NCBI RefSeq assembly: GCF_000515215.1
Contig: NZ_KI911557.1
Span: forward strand, 3,095,741-3,159,740
Length of the DNA stretch: 64,000 nt
Direction of reading: 5' to 3'
Source: Methylomonas sp. 11b
GTDB lineage: Bacteria; Pseudomonadota; Gammaproteobacteria; Methylococcales; Methylomonadaceae
In this document: one piece after another, positions 38,371-47,573 of the stretch
Layout of the letters: every line of letters begins with the position of its first letter
How positions within the stretch are numbered: position 1 is the first letter of the stretch
The notes under the pieces: generated by a model
What the model was told of the DNA's origin: nothing
Database searches by the model: none
What the model saw: the letters and a program-made list of their open reading frames with translations, nothing else
Translations under genes and position numbers: made by a program

Positions 38371-38567
38371 AAACTGACGCCGAAATCATCCATAGCGGAT
38401 TCGAATCGATTTTTTCAACCTTGGGCATGGTTGATGCCGAGCGGTTTATCATGCTGATTAAGCGCGACAAATTCGATTACACACAGTGGCAAAAACAGCT
38501 CTGGTCAAACGAGTCTGTAGAGTCTTTATCTGCACAAGCTCAGCGGGATTGGGAACAATCTTCCTGA
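38367..38567 (+). CDS. Small protein, probable antitoxin of the PIN protein
   Basis: A 66-residue acidic helical protein (FSTLGMVDAERFIMLIKRD then FDYTQWQKQLW). It resembles small proteins commonly found next to PIN genes of this type. It follows the PIN gene with an ATGA overlap, so toxin first, antitoxin second. No DNA-binding motif is visible. Confidence 0.75.
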   Translation: MKTDAEIIHSGFESIFSTLGMVDAERFIMLIKRDKFDYTQWQKQLWSNESVESLSAQAQRDWEQSS

Positions 38568-38623
38568 ATTTGCCGTTAACCTGAATAACCACCAATCGCC
38601 CTCCCATAAGAATCTCTCTTTGA

Positions 38624-39487
38624 ATGATTAACTTAAAAGATCGCCTCCACCAATACTGGCTTCTAGCCCGTTTCGATAAACCCATCGGCATTTTCATTCT
38701 ACTTTGGCCGACGCTGTGGGCCTTGTGGATAGCCGGTAACGGGAAGCCGGACGTATTGGTGTTGATCGTGTTCACGCTGGGCGTGGTGTTGATGCGCGCG
38801 GCCGGTTGTGTGATCAACGATTACGCCGACAAGGATTTCGACCCGCATGTCGACAGGACCAAACTGCGGCCGATTGCCGCCGGCAAGGTTAAGCCTAAGG
38901 AAGCGCTGATGGTGTTTATGGTGCTGTGTCTGACTGCGTTTGGTTTGGTGTTGCTGATGAACTGGCACACCATCGGCTTGTCCTTCATCGGTGCGTTTTT
39001 GGCGGCCAGCTATCCGTTCATGAAGCGCTTCACCCATCTGCCGCAGGCTTATCTGGGCGCAGCGTTTGGGTTTGCGGTACCGATGGCGTTTGCCGCGCAA
39101 ACCAACGAAATTCCAGCAGTCGGCTGGATTTTATATCTGGCGGTGCTGCTGTGGGCGCTGGTGTACGACACTATGTATGCGATGGTCGATATCGACGATG
39201 ATTTGAAAATCGGCGTGAAATCCACTGCAATTCTATTCGGCAAGCGGGTGCGGGAAATTACTGCAAGTCTGCAAGTCGTGATTATGGGCCTGTTGATTAC
39301 AATCGGCGCGATGCAACAACTGAGCTGGCCGTATTACGCCGGTTTGGCGGTTGCCGCCGGCTTGGCGATTTACCAGCAAAAGCTGATTTTTCATTTCGAT
39401 AAACCCAGTTGTTTTAAAGCTTTTTTGAATAATAACTGGTTCGGTTTGGCGGTGTTTGTTGGGATTGTGTTGGCTTATCGGCTGTAG
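38624..39487 (+). CDS. ubiA: 4-hydroxybenzoate polyprenyltransferase
   Basis: UbiA attaches the polyprenyl tail to 4-hydroxybenzoate in ubiquinone synthesis. The 287-residue integral membrane protein has eight to nine helices and both Asp-rich Mg-diphosphate motifs: NDYADKDFD (about residues 66-74) and DTMYAMVDIDDD (about 185-196). Length is standard. It lies just after the accessory island, so the island is bounded by hldE and ubiA. Confidence 0.95.
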   Translation: MINLKDRLHQYWLLARFDKPIGIFILLWPTLWALWIAGNGKPDVLVLIVFTLGVVLMRAAGCVINDYADKDFDPHVDRTKLRPIAAGKVKPKEALMVFMVLCLTAFGLVLLMNWHTIGLSFIGAFLAASYPFMKRFTHLPQAYLGAAFGFAVPMAFAAQTNEIPAVGWILYLAVLLWALVYDTMYAMVDIDDDLKIGVKSTAILFGKRVREITASLQVVIMGLLITIGAMQQLSWPYYAGLAVAAGLAIYQQKLIFHFDKPSCFKAFLNNNWFGLAVFVGIVLAYRL

Positions 39488-39587
39488 TGTTTAGGATCAA
39501 TTACTCCTCCTAACGCTAGCCTCATTGACGTGACAGAGAAGGTTAGATTGAGAGGATGAAAACAGGTCATTCGCCTGGTTTGATTCT

Positions 39588-39671
39588 CCTCACCCCAACC
39601 CTCTCGGCAACTGCTCCCAGCGTAGCCCTACCTCCTGCATCCATGCAGTCGTCGAGCAGGAGAGGGAGCTT
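39588..39671. repeat. C-rich hairpin repeat interrupted by a second repeat
   Basis: The outer part (CTCACCCCAACCCTCTC and GCAGGAGAGGGAGCT) is the same C-rich hairpin repeat as at 11050-11095. Its loop is occupied by a 38-base element (39606-39643) that recurs inverted at 50316-50352 with three substitutions and one indel. The structure looks like one dispersed repeat inserted in another. Confidence 0.65.
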
Positions 39672-39728
39672 AATTTAAAGCCCTGATAGGAGATTTTTAA
39701 GCCTATCCAATAGATTATAGGATTTGCG

Positions 39729-40178
39729 ATGAACTATCACGAGATGCTAGCGGTTGCTTTTTCCGAAGCAAAAGCCGGTTTTGACGAAGGTGGCGTGCCG
39801 GTCGGCGCGGCGTTGTTCGCCGCCGACGGCAAATTGTTGGGGCGGGGCCGCAACCGCCGCGTGCAGGACAACGATCCATCGGTACACGGCGAAACCGATG
39901 CCTTTCGCAAAGCCGGTCGGCAAACCAGTTACCGCGACAAAATCCTGGTCACGACCTTGGCGCCATGCTGGTATTGCTCGGGCTTGATTCGACAGTTCAA
40001 TATTGGCACGGTGGTGGTCGGTGAATCTGTCAACTTTGCGGGGCATCTGGATTGGCTAAGAGAGGCTGGCGTTAAGATCGTGGAATTAAACGACGCGGCT
40101 TGTATCGATTTGATGAGCCGTTTTATTGCCCAATCGCCACGGATTTGGTTTGAAGACATCGGTGAGGATTGTTGTTAA
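39729..40178 (+). CDS. Cytosine deaminase, yeast FCY1-like zinc enzyme
   Basis: A 149-residue CDA-fold deaminase. Zinc and catalytic residues are H53-G-E55 (VHGETDAFRKAGR) and C80-WY-C83 (APCWYC). GGVPVGAALF at the N-terminus, VVGESVNFAGH and the C-terminal WFEDIGE match the fungal-type cytosine deaminase rather than the bacterial CodA family, which is unrelated. Cytosine or a related N-heterocycle is the probable substrate, for pyrimidine salvage. Confidence 0.85.
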   Translation: MNYHEMLAVAFSEAKAGFDEGGVPVGAALFAADGKLLGRGRNRRVQDNDPSVHGETDAFRKAGRQTSYRDKILVTTLAPCWYCSGLIRQFNIGTVVVGESVNFAGHLDWLREAGVKIVELNDAACIDLMSRFIAQSPRIWFEDIGEDCC

Positions 40179-40573
40179 GGACATTCTGAATAAGTTAATT
40201 CCACAAACGAAGATTTGCGCTCAGGCTCTACCCATCCGAAATAACCGCCAACCACCCCCAACTAAACGTCCATTACAAAATGACATTGCTCTATGCGGTG
40301 AATTATTATAAAACGGCGGGAATGATGCGCTTGGACCTAAACGCAACATTTAATGTTAATCTCGCGAAGACGCAAGTCCGGGCTTTTGATAGTCCTGGGT
40401 TCCAGAATTCGCAGGAACGACGATACCCATTTTTTGAAGCCCCCCTTTCACAGGTTGTGCGAGTAACCAAAAGGCTCTAATCAATCACAACTTGCATTGA
40501 ATGGGGAGGCTGACGGCAGCTAACCCGATTTTGAAAAATTCTCGATCCTTAATCTGCACAGGAGTTTCCGTTC
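40179..40573. other. Intergenic region without a supported gene
   Basis: In these 395 bases no ORF with coding character, RNA gene or strong hairpin was seen. Short pieces (for example TCGCGAAGACGCAAG and CAGAATTCGCAGGAACGACG) look like debris of dispersed repeats. A CAGGAG ribosome site for the GST gene lies at the right end. Confidence 0.5.
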
Positions 40574-41221
40574 ATGAGTCTGTCCTTAGTCATCGGTAAC
40601 AAAAACTATTCATCCTGGTCATTGCGGCCGTGGCTGTTTTTGAAATATCACGACATCGATTTCGCGGAAATCAGAATTCCGCTATATCGCGAAGATTCGA
40701 AAGACAAACTATTGCAATACTCGCCGACCGGTAAAGTACCTGTTCTGTTGGATGGTGAGCTTAAGGTCTGGGATTCGCTGGCAATATTAGAATATCTGGC
40801 GGAACGCTTTCCACAAACCCAAGGCTGGCCGGAGGATTTCGCCGAACGCGCCGCGGCCCGTTCGTTAGCCGCCGAAATGCATTCCGGATTTACTGCGCTA
40901 CGCACCTATTGCGGCATGAATTGCAAGCGCACACCCTCAGCCAAACCCTTACCGGAAGCGGTGCATCCGGACATCGAACGCATCGGCGAAATTTGGCAAC
41001 ACTATCGGCAACTCCACCGCCATGACGGTCCGTGGTTATTTGGCCGATTTACCATAGTCGATGCGATGTTCGCCCCCGTCGCCTTACGTTTTCACAGCTA
41101 TCAACTGGAAACCAATAAAGAGGCGCAAGCCTATGTGGACTCGGTATTAGCCTGCCCGGCTGTAAACGCCTGGATAGAAGCCGGCAAGTTGGAAAGCGAG
41201 GTCATCAGCGCGTTTGAATAA
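40574..41221 (+). CDS. Glutathione S-transferase family protein
   Basis: A 215-residue GST-fold protein: thioredoxin-like N-terminal domain (LVIGNKNYSSWSLRPWLFLK, then SPTGKVPVLLDG, the cis-Pro motif, and DSLAILEYLAERFP) and an all-helical C-terminal domain with the FTIVDAMFAPVALRF segment. The active residue is probably the Ser of YSSWS. The substrate is unknown. It stands alone. Confidence 0.92.
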   Translation: MSLSLVIGNKNYSSWSLRPWLFLKYHDIDFAEIRIPLYREDSKDKLLQYSPTGKVPVLLDGELKVWDSLAILEYLAERFPQTQGWPEDFAERAAARSLAAEMHSGFTALRTYCGMNCKRTPSAKPLPEAVHPDIERIGEIWQHYRQLHRHDGPWLFGRFTIVDAMFAPVALRFHSYQLETNKEAQAYVDSVLACPAVNAWIEAGKLESEVISAFE

Positions 41222-41323
41222 GCAGTGTTAAGACCTTGCCGATTTACCACAATAATTTAAAGATACTTTGCTACTACCTGAGCGTAGAATGATTCTCTTG
41301 TTATTTACCAACGGGAGAGCACT

Positions 41324-41713
41324 ATGAAAAAAATCAAATTAACCGCTGTTTTACTCGGCTTATCAGTATTTTCCGGCCTGAGTTTTGCGGATGTTCCGCT
41401 GCAATCCAATGAAGAAGTACAAGGCGTGTGGAAGTTGGAATATACCAAAAAATCCGCCACCTCCACGGAAACCATTAAGCGCGAAGATACCTGGACCTTT
41501 AAAGACGGCAAAGTCACCATCACCCACATCCCGCGCGAAGGTACTTTTTATGACCAATCGCCAGTTGCTTATGAAATTGAAGGGGGTAAATTGAAAATCG
41601 CCATTTTAGGTAGACCGGATAAATTCGACATCTTTGCCTTGCAGGAAAAAACCGAAAAATCCATGACCTTAAAAGGCAAATTCGGCGACGTTTATCACTT
41701 TAATAAAAACTGA
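41324..41713 (+). CDS. Secreted lipocalin-like hypothetical protein
   Basis: A 129-residue protein with a clear signal peptide (MKKIKLTAVLLGLSVFSGLSFA). The mature part starts with a GVWKLEYTKK strand and continues as beta strands (DTWTFKDGKVTITH, YEIEGGKLKIAI), which suggests a small lipocalin-like barrel. A GGGAG ribosome site precedes the ATG. No function is assigned. Confidence 0.75.
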   Translation: MKKIKLTAVLLGLSVFSGLSFADVPLQSNEEVQGVWKLEYTKKSATSTETIKREDTWTFKDGKVTITHIPREGTFYDQSPVAYEIEGGKLKIAILGRPDKFDIFALQEKTEKSMTLKGKFGDVYHFNKN

Positions 41714-41778
41714 AAACCAGCATCCGTAATTTCTTAGCCTAAAAATACAAATAACACTTGGCTAGCCATTAATAATTT

Positions 41779-41820
41779 GTTCCCGCAAGCTTTCCCCTGT
41801 TCACCCCGGGGCGCGGGAAC
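41779..41820. terminator. Hairpin between convergent genes
   Basis: GTTCCCGC and GCGGGAAC form a perfect 8-bp outer stem with a further CCCC/GGGG pairing inside. It lies between the convergent ends of the lipocalin-like gene and the RND permease gene. No clear T tract is present, so termination is plausible but not certain. Confidence 0.45.
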
Positions 41821-41869
41821 CCTGAAATAACGAATCCCCGCATAAGCGCTGCAATTTTGGTCCTAAAAA

Positions 41870-44800
41870 TTAAACCGCGATTCTGAACCAAGCGGCATAC
41901 AAAGCCGGCAAAAACAGTAAGGTCAATGCAGTCGCGACAGTCAAACCTCCCATAATCGCTACCGCCATCGGCCCGAAAAACGCGCTGTGGGTGAGTGGAA
42001 TCATGGCCAATATCGCCGCCGCCGCCGTTAATACGATAGGCCGGAACCGGCGCACCGTCGAATCGACTATGGCATCAAAATCCGAACGCCCGGCCAGCTT
42101 ATCCTGATCGATTTGATCGACAAGAATCACCGAGTTACGCATGATCATTCCGGAAAGTGCGATGGTGCCCAACATCGCCACAAAGCCGAACGGTTGCTGA
42201 AAAATCAACAAAAACAACGTCACGCCGATCAAACCGAGCGGCGCTGTTAATAACACCAAGGCCATCCGCGAAAAACTTTGCAACTGGATCATCAGCACAG
42301 TCAATACCGTCAGAAAGAACAAAGGCATACCGGCAGCCACCGAATCGCCGCCCTTAGCCGATTCTTCCACCGCACCGCCGGTCTCCAGGCGGTAACCTGG
42401 CGGTAATTGGCGCTTTATGTCGACCAGTTGTTCTTCTATCTGCGCCGACACCATCGGCGCCTGCATGTTGCCGTACAAATTTGCTCGCACAGTGACGGTA
42501 GGAATACGATTGCGCCGCCAGATCAAACCTTCCTCAAAACCGTATTCCAATTCAGCGACTTGCGACAAAGGCACACTGCGTCCGCCGGGGATCGGTATCA
42601 TCAAATTTTGCAGACGCGATAAATGCTTACGTTCAATTTCGGCGCCACGCACCAATAAGTCGATGCGCTCGATGCCTTCGCGAAATTCAGTGACATACAA
42701 GCCTTGCAGGGCGCCGTTGATAATATTGGCGATGTCGTTGGAACCGACTCCCAGCAGTCTGGCCTTGGATTGTTCAACATTGACGCGCACAACTTTCACC
42801 GGCTCTTCCCAATCCAGCTGCACATTGGACGGATAAGGATTGGCGCGCATCACATCCGCCACTTGGCGAGCGATAGTGCGCAGTGTCAGCAAATCCGGCC
42901 CGGAGACTCTGAACTGCACTGGAAAACCTACCGGCGGGCCGTTTTCCAAACGCAATACGCTGCCGCGCATATCCGGAAAATCCTGTTCAAACAAATGTAT
43001 GAGTTTATCGCGCAGTTGTTCTCGTTCCGCTGGGCCATTGGTCAACACCACAAACTGCGCAAAGCTGCGTTGCGGTAGTTGCTGATCCAAAGGCAAATAA
43101 AAGCGCGGACTGCCGTTGCCGACATAAGCGACGTAATTATCGATGCCGCTTTGCTTATCCAGCCATGCCTCCAGTTTTTTCACATCGGCTTCGGTGGCGG
43201 CATACGACACACCCTCCGCCAAGCGCAAATCGACGATTAACTCCGGCCGAGTGGAATCCGGAAAAAACTGTTGCTGGACGAACTTAAAACCGAAGATAGC
43301 GGCAAAAAACATCCCTATGGTCAAAAAAATTACCAGCCAACGGTGGATAACGCAGGCGGCTACCAGTTTTCGGAAACGCAGATAAAAGGGGGTTTGATAA
43401 AGATCGTGGGCGTGGTTATTGGACGGTTCGGACTGTGGTTTTTTCCGCAACTTGGCCCAAATCCGCGCCCAGCTCGACTCTTGCTCTTGCCCCTTGCTCA
43501 AGTCGGGCAACAAGCGATGGCCCAAATACGGTACAAATACTACCGCCGCGAACCATGAGACCAGCAAGGCGATAACAACCACTTGAAAGATCGAGCGGGT
43601 GTATTCGCCGGTAGAGGACGCAGCCGTGGCAATCGGCAAAAAACCGGCAGCCGTTACCAATGTGCCGCTCAACATAGGCATCGCAGTGGATGTATACGCA
43701 AATGCGGCCGCACGCGTCCGATCCCAGCCCTGTTCCATCTTAGAGGCCATCATTTCCACAGCGATAATGGCATCGTCGACCAACAAGCCCAAGGCCAAGA
43801 TCAGTGCACCCAGGGAAATTTTATGCAGACCAACGCCAAACAGATACATCAGCCAAAAAGTAACCGCCAACACCACTGGGATCGTGATCGCTACCACGAT
43901 GCCGGTGCGTAAGCCCAAAGACAGCAAGCTAACGCCTAATACAATGACGACCGCTTCGGTCAGCGATTTGGCAAACTCGTTAACCGAGCGCTGCACTGCT
44001 TTTGGCTGCGAAGACACAGTATGCAATTCCAAACCCACCGGCAATTGGGCCTGGGTCGTTATGACGGCCTGGTCCAGATCTCGGCCCAGCTTGATGATAT
44101 CGCCACCAGCACGCATCGCTACGCCGATCAACAGCGCATCATGACCTTTATAGCGCACCCTATCTTTGGGAGGATCTTCAAAGCCGCGACTGACTTTGGC
44201 GACATCGCCCAGGCGAAATTCGTTGTTATTGGCGCGAAAACGCACATCGCGCAGCTCTTCCAATCTATCGTAACGACCGGTTACCGCAATCCGAATGTGC
44301 TCGTTTTCAGAATCGAAACTACCGCTGCCTGTCACCAGATTCTGCGCTTGCAAGGTACGGAGCAAGGTGGCAATGTCGATGCCGATGGTCGCTAATTTGG
44401 CATTGGACAACTCGACGTAAATGCGTTGTTTCTGTTCACCGAAAAAATCGACCTTGGCGACGTCGTTGACTCTGAGCAGCTCGGCGCGCAAAGTTTCCGA
44501 GTGACGCTTCAGTTCCGCATAGTCGTAGCCGTCGCCGGTCAAGGCATACAAGTTTCCGTATACATCCCCAAACTCATCGTTAAACGTCGGGCCTTCGACG
44601 CCGGCCGGCAGGGTATAAGCAATATCGCCGACTTTTTTGCGAACTTGATAAAAAATGTCCGGGACTTGCGCCGCCGGTGTGGAATCCTTGGCCGACAGAA
44701 AAATTAACGATTCGCCCGGCCTGGAATAGCTGCGTAAATTGTCCAGCCAGGGTACTTCCTGAAGCTTTTTCTCCAGCTTATCGGTGACTTGTTGTTCCAC

Positions 44801-44986
44801 TTCCTGGGCACTGGCACCGGGCCAACCGGTGCGAATAACCATCACTTTGAAAGTGAAAGGCGGATCTTCCGATTGGCCCAGCCTGGTATACGAAAGCATC
44901 CCCACCAAGGTCAGCATCAACATGGCATATAAAACCAATGCCGGGTGACGCAAGGCCCACTCGGAGAGATTGAAGCCCGATTTCAT
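41870..44986 (-). CDS. RND efflux transporter, inner-membrane permease (HAE1-type)
   Basis: A 1038-residue RND permease with the usual two repeats of one plus five membrane helices and two large periplasmic loops. Visible features are the N-terminal RHPALVLYAMLM helix, LGQSEDPPFTFKVM, the TM4 segment GALILALGLLVDDAIIAVE with its proton-relay Asp pair, and the C-terminal half with VILVDQID. The protein is full-length. It is coupled to the adaptor gene upstream (ATGA-type overlap). No outer-membrane channel gene is adjacent, so a TolC-like partner must be elsewhere. Substrate unknown. Confidence 0.93.
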   Translation of the reverse strand: MKSGFNLSEWALRHPALVLYAMLMLTLVGMLSYTRLGQSEDPPFTFKVMVIRTGWPGASAQEVEQQVTDKLEKKLQEVPWLDNLRSYSRPGESLIFLSAKDSTPAAQVPDIFYQVRKKVGDIAYTLPAGVEGPTFNDEFGDVYGNLYALTGDGYDYAELKRHSETLRAELLRVNDVAKVDFFGEQKQRIYVELSNAKLATIGIDIATLLRTLQAQNLVTGSGSFDSENEHIRIAVTGRYDRLEELRDVRFRANNNEFRLGDVAKVSRGFEDPPKDRVRYKGHDALLIGVAMRAGGDIIKLGRDLDQAVITTQAQLPVGLELHTVSSQPKAVQRSVNEFAKSLTEAVVIVLGVSLLSLGLRTGIVVAITIPVVLAVTFWLMYLFGVGLHKISLGALILALGLLVDDAIIAVEMMASKMEQGWDRTRAAAFAYTSTAMPMLSGTLVTAAGFLPIATAASSTGEYTRSIFQVVVIALLVSWFAAVVFVPYLGHRLLPDLSKGQEQESSWARIWAKLRKKPQSEPSNNHAHDLYQTPFYLRFRKLVAACVIHRWLVIFLTIGMFFAAIFGFKFVQQQFFPDSTRPELIVDLRLAEGVSYAATEADVKKLEAWLDKQSGIDNYVAYVGNGSPRFYLPLDQQLPQRSFAQFVVLTNGPAEREQLRDKLIHLFEQDFPDMRGSVLRLENGPPVGFPVQFRVSGPDLLTLRTIARQVADVMRANPYPSNVQLDWEEPVKVVRVNVEQSKARLLGVGSNDIANIINGALQGLYVTEFREGIERIDLLVRGAEIERKHLSRLQNLMIPIPGGRSVPLSQVAELEYGFEEGLIWRRNRIPTVTVRANLYGNMQAPMVSAQIEEQLVDIKRQLPPGYRLETGGAVEESAKGGDSVAAGMPLFFLTVLTVLMIQLQSFSRMALVLLTAPLGLIGVTLFLLIFQQPFGFVAMLGTIALSGMIMRNSVILVDQIDQDKLAGRSDFDAIVDSTVRRFRPIVLTAAAAILAMIPLTHSAFFGPMAVAIMGGLTVATALTLLFLPALYAAWFRIAV

Positions 44987-46050
44987 AGTTGGCTCCGCAA
45001 CGGCGTTGCCCGGACTATCTGGCCGGGTACCAAAGTTTGCACACCGGCCACCACTATTTGCTCGCCTTTTTGTATGCCGCTAGCGATCAAGACGCCGTCT
45101 TCGCGAAACGCGCCGGCTTGCACCGCTCTCGGCTGAACTTCGCCGCTGGCCGGATTGACCACCCAAACTACGGATTGACCGTCACGCTGAGTAACCGCTG
45201 TGGTGGGTAATAAAAAATCCTTGGTTTCCCGATGATAAAAACGGACGCCCGCCGTCATGCCCAAACGCACCGAAGCGTCCGCATCTAGCAAAACCACACG
45301 CACTTGAAAAGTACGTGTGAGATTATCGGCAGCCGGAGCCACTTCCCGGACTTTACCGTGATATACGGTATTGGGATTGGCCCACAGCCTAATTTCCGCC
45401 GGCACATCAACAGCAATGCCCAACATGCGCGACTCGGGCACGGCAATTTCGACTTCCTTATTCTCCGGCACCGCGATCCGAACGATAGGCTCGCCGGCGG
45501 CAACCACCTGGCCAGGTTCGGCATGAATTTGCGTAACCACGCCATCCCGCTCCGCCAGTAATTGCGTGTAGCGCGACTGATTGCCGGTTACCGCGGCTTG
45601 CGCGCGGGTTTGCTTTACCCTGGCCGCCGCGGCCTTGAATTGCGCTTCGTTAATATCCAAAGCCTGGTTGGAAATGAATTTGCTGGCATGCAGTTGGCGT
45701 TGTCTGTCCAGTTCGGCCTGGGCTAAGGCCAAATCCGCTTCCGCCGCCCTGACTTCCGCTTGAGCCGCTTGAGTCGATAAACCGGTATCCATACTATCGA
45801 GCTTGGCGAGCAACTGACCTTTCGTCACTACCGCCCCCGTATCGACGTTGCGTTCGATGATTTTGCCGTTGATACGAAAACCTTGCGCACTTTCGTAGCG
45901 GGAGCGAATTTCACCCACCAATATGATGGGAGCGGCTGCGGTCTGTTCGCCTACTGTCACCACCAAAGCCGGTCTGGGCACCGATGCCGTGGGCGCTGGT
46001 TTTTCGCAAGCCACCAGCAACAGCGGCAACATCAACAACAAATGTTTCAT
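44983..46050 (-). CDS. RND efflux periplasmic adaptor lipoprotein
   Basis: The ATG at 46050 follows AAGGGGAT and starts a lipoprotein signal (LLMLPLLLVAC, lipid on the Cys). The 355-residue adaptor has the barrel-sandwich halves (NVDTGAVVTKGQLLAKLD and AERDGVVTQIHAEPGQVV) around an alpha-hairpin rich in Ala/Gln, then the beta-barrel and membrane-proximal domains. It bridges the permease encoded just downstream and an outer-membrane channel. Confidence 0.92.
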   Translation of the reverse strand: MKHLLLMLPLLLVACEKPAPTASVPRPALVVTVGEQTAAAPIILVGEIRSRYESAQGFRINGKIIERNVDTGAVVTKGQLLAKLDSMDTGLSTQAAQAEVRAAEADLALAQAELDRQRQLHASKFISNQALDINEAQFKAAAARVKQTRAQAAVTGNQSRYTQLLAERDGVVTQIHAEPGQVVAAGEPIVRIAVPENKEVEIAVPESRMLGIAVDVPAEIRLWANPNTVYHGKVREVAPAADNLTRTFQVRVVLLDADASVRLGMTAGVRFYHRETKDFLLPTTAVTQRDGQSVVWVVNPASGEVQPRAVQAGAFREDGVLIASGIQKGEQIVVAGVQTLVPGQIVRATPLRSQL

Positions 46051-46090
46051 CTTATCCCCTTTAAATAGACCGAACTGCATCCAGCTTTAC

Positions 46091-47017
46091 TTATGCCATT
46101 GCCTTGCGGATCGACTCCAACGGCACCAACGAAATCAATGCTCTAAACAACAAGGCATTATTGTTGTTGAAGAGGCCGTAACATTCGTAATCCAAGGGTG
46201 TCGCGTTTAAATCGCCAAAATCGTGCGCGGCGCTATCCGCTGTGGGTTTGATCAAAATATGCACCGCGTCGTTACTTTTAAGCTGCGCCAAACAACGTCT
46301 GTCGATAGAAATTTTGTGCGAAGTATAGACCATGGGGTTACGCTCGAAATCGTGCAGCCATTTCAAAGCTTTTTCCAACAAAGCGCTGGAGAGCAGCGCG
46401 CATGGAAACATCTCCGGGAAAATCACCTTATCCTGCAATTCGTCGAAATACCGGGTTTGATCGCGTAGCGATGCGCAGAGAAAGTTCTTGGCGTTGCTGG
46501 TCATCATGAACTTACGCTTAAGAAAAAAACCATTATTCAAAAAACAACGGTCAGGCTGGATTTTTAATTCGCCGACCCTAGACAAATCCGGCTGGTCTAA
46601 AAACAACGGGTCGGCGGTTTCTTTTTTATAGCCGGTCAAGGCCAGTTTACCGTCTGCTTTGACGACAATCCGGTTGCTCAAGCTTGGCGACGGTTCGTTC
46701 TTAAATATCGACTCTTTAATATCTACTTCAATCACCTGGTTCGGCTTAATGGCATTGGCAAAGGCAAATTGGTAATTGCTGAAGTTCAAGCCCTGTTCGG
46801 CTAACAATTTTTCTTCGTCATGTTGGAGGCGATAGTCAGCGATCTTGCCTTCGATCAAGGACTCCAGCTGAAACCCCAAGGTAATCGGCCCATTAAACGG
46901 ATTGCCGTTGATGTTCTGCCACTTCCGGCTATCGTGGAACAGATTGAAATCGTCTGTGGAGTTGCGGGCGATGTCGATATGCAGCTGACTGAAAACATCG
47001 GCATTGATTGGATTCAT
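46091..47017 (-). CDS. MaoC-like hotdog-fold protein, unknown function
   Basis: The ATG at 47017 follows GGAGG; the upstream extension to 47074 is rejected. Of 308 residues, the N-terminal part contains D23-x-N25-x-x-H28 (DFNLFH) followed by NPFNGPITLGFQ. This corresponds to the Asp/His hydratase motif and following loop of MaoC-type enoyl-CoA hydratases. The second half could be a second hotdog domain. Substrate and pathway are unknown, and neighbouring genes give no hint. Confidence 0.6.
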   Translation of the reverse strand: MNPINADVFSQLHIDIARNSTDDFNLFHDSRKWQNINGNPFNGPITLGFQLESLIEGKIADYRLQHDEEKLLAEQGLNFSNYQFAFANAIKPNQVIEVDIKESIFKNEPSPSLSNRIVVKADGKLALTGYKKETADPLFLDQPDLSRVGELKIQPDRCFLNNGFFLKRKFMMTSNAKNFLCASLRDQTRYFDELQDKVIFPEMFPCALLSSALLEKALKWLHDFERNPMVYTSHKISIDRRCLAQLKSNDAVHILIKPTADSAAHDFGDLNATPLDYECYGLFNNNNALLFRALISLVPLESIRKAMA

Positions 47018-47340
47018 AGAGGCGGCCTCCGCTGGGCTTTGAATATGGCGTTTCAACTCGCCGCATGCTACCACCTATCAACGGGTTCACAAACCGGCAA
47101 TGGTTGTATCCCAATCAAGCTTGCCGAGCGTCGTCATCCAAAGCTTACAGACGGGAGCTTACCTGCGTCAGGTCTTTAGCATATTGCAGAATAGTGGCAA
47201 AGGCGGCCATCGGATGGCTCGCTTTATCGTGCCGATCATGTCCAGCAAAACAACTCACCAGCGGACTATCGCTTAACACTTCCCACAGTGACACAACAAG
47301 CCCTGGCCGTTGTTGAAAACCTGTTGGCTAATCACCCAAC
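47018..47340. other. Intergenic region left of the origin-like segment
   Basis: No gene is supported here. The left part carries the ribosome site and probably the promoter for the MaoC-like gene. The right part runs into the DnaA-box cluster. One ORF crosses the region but has no coding features. Confidence 0.5.
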
Positions 47341-47510
47341 AAGTTGTGGATAAATTACCGGTAAAAAGCACTGTTTTAGTTATCCCCAGACTGTGAACAA
47401 CTAGAAAGTCCAACTTATAACAGTGTTAATTGTTAGTAACACTTTGAATTAAAATACTTAAATGTGCTTTTCCACAGATTTTTCAGCACTAGTAGTAATA
47501 ATAATCTTAA
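47341..47510. other. Candidate replication-origin segment A (DnaA boxes plus DnaA-trio)
   Basis: It contains a perfect DnaA box on the minus strand (TGTGGATAA, 47345-47353), TTATCCCCA (47380-47388), TGTGAACAA (47392-47400) and TTTTCCACA (47468-47476). After 13 bases comes TAGTAGTAATAATAAT (47490-47505), a run of five TAG/TAA triplets that fits the DnaA-trio. An AT-rich stretch follows to 47545. The arrangement is the same as between dnaA and dnaN. Confidence 0.65.
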
Positions 47511-47573
47511 GATCTTTATAAAATTATTACTATTATTGCGACAAGATTCTGGCTATTAAGTCCCCAAGAAACA

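Noticed and set aside
40179..40573. Possible RNA gene or riboswitch in the gap before the GST gene
   Set aside because: No conserved RNA motif, tRNA cloverleaf or terminator was found; the region looks like repeat debris.
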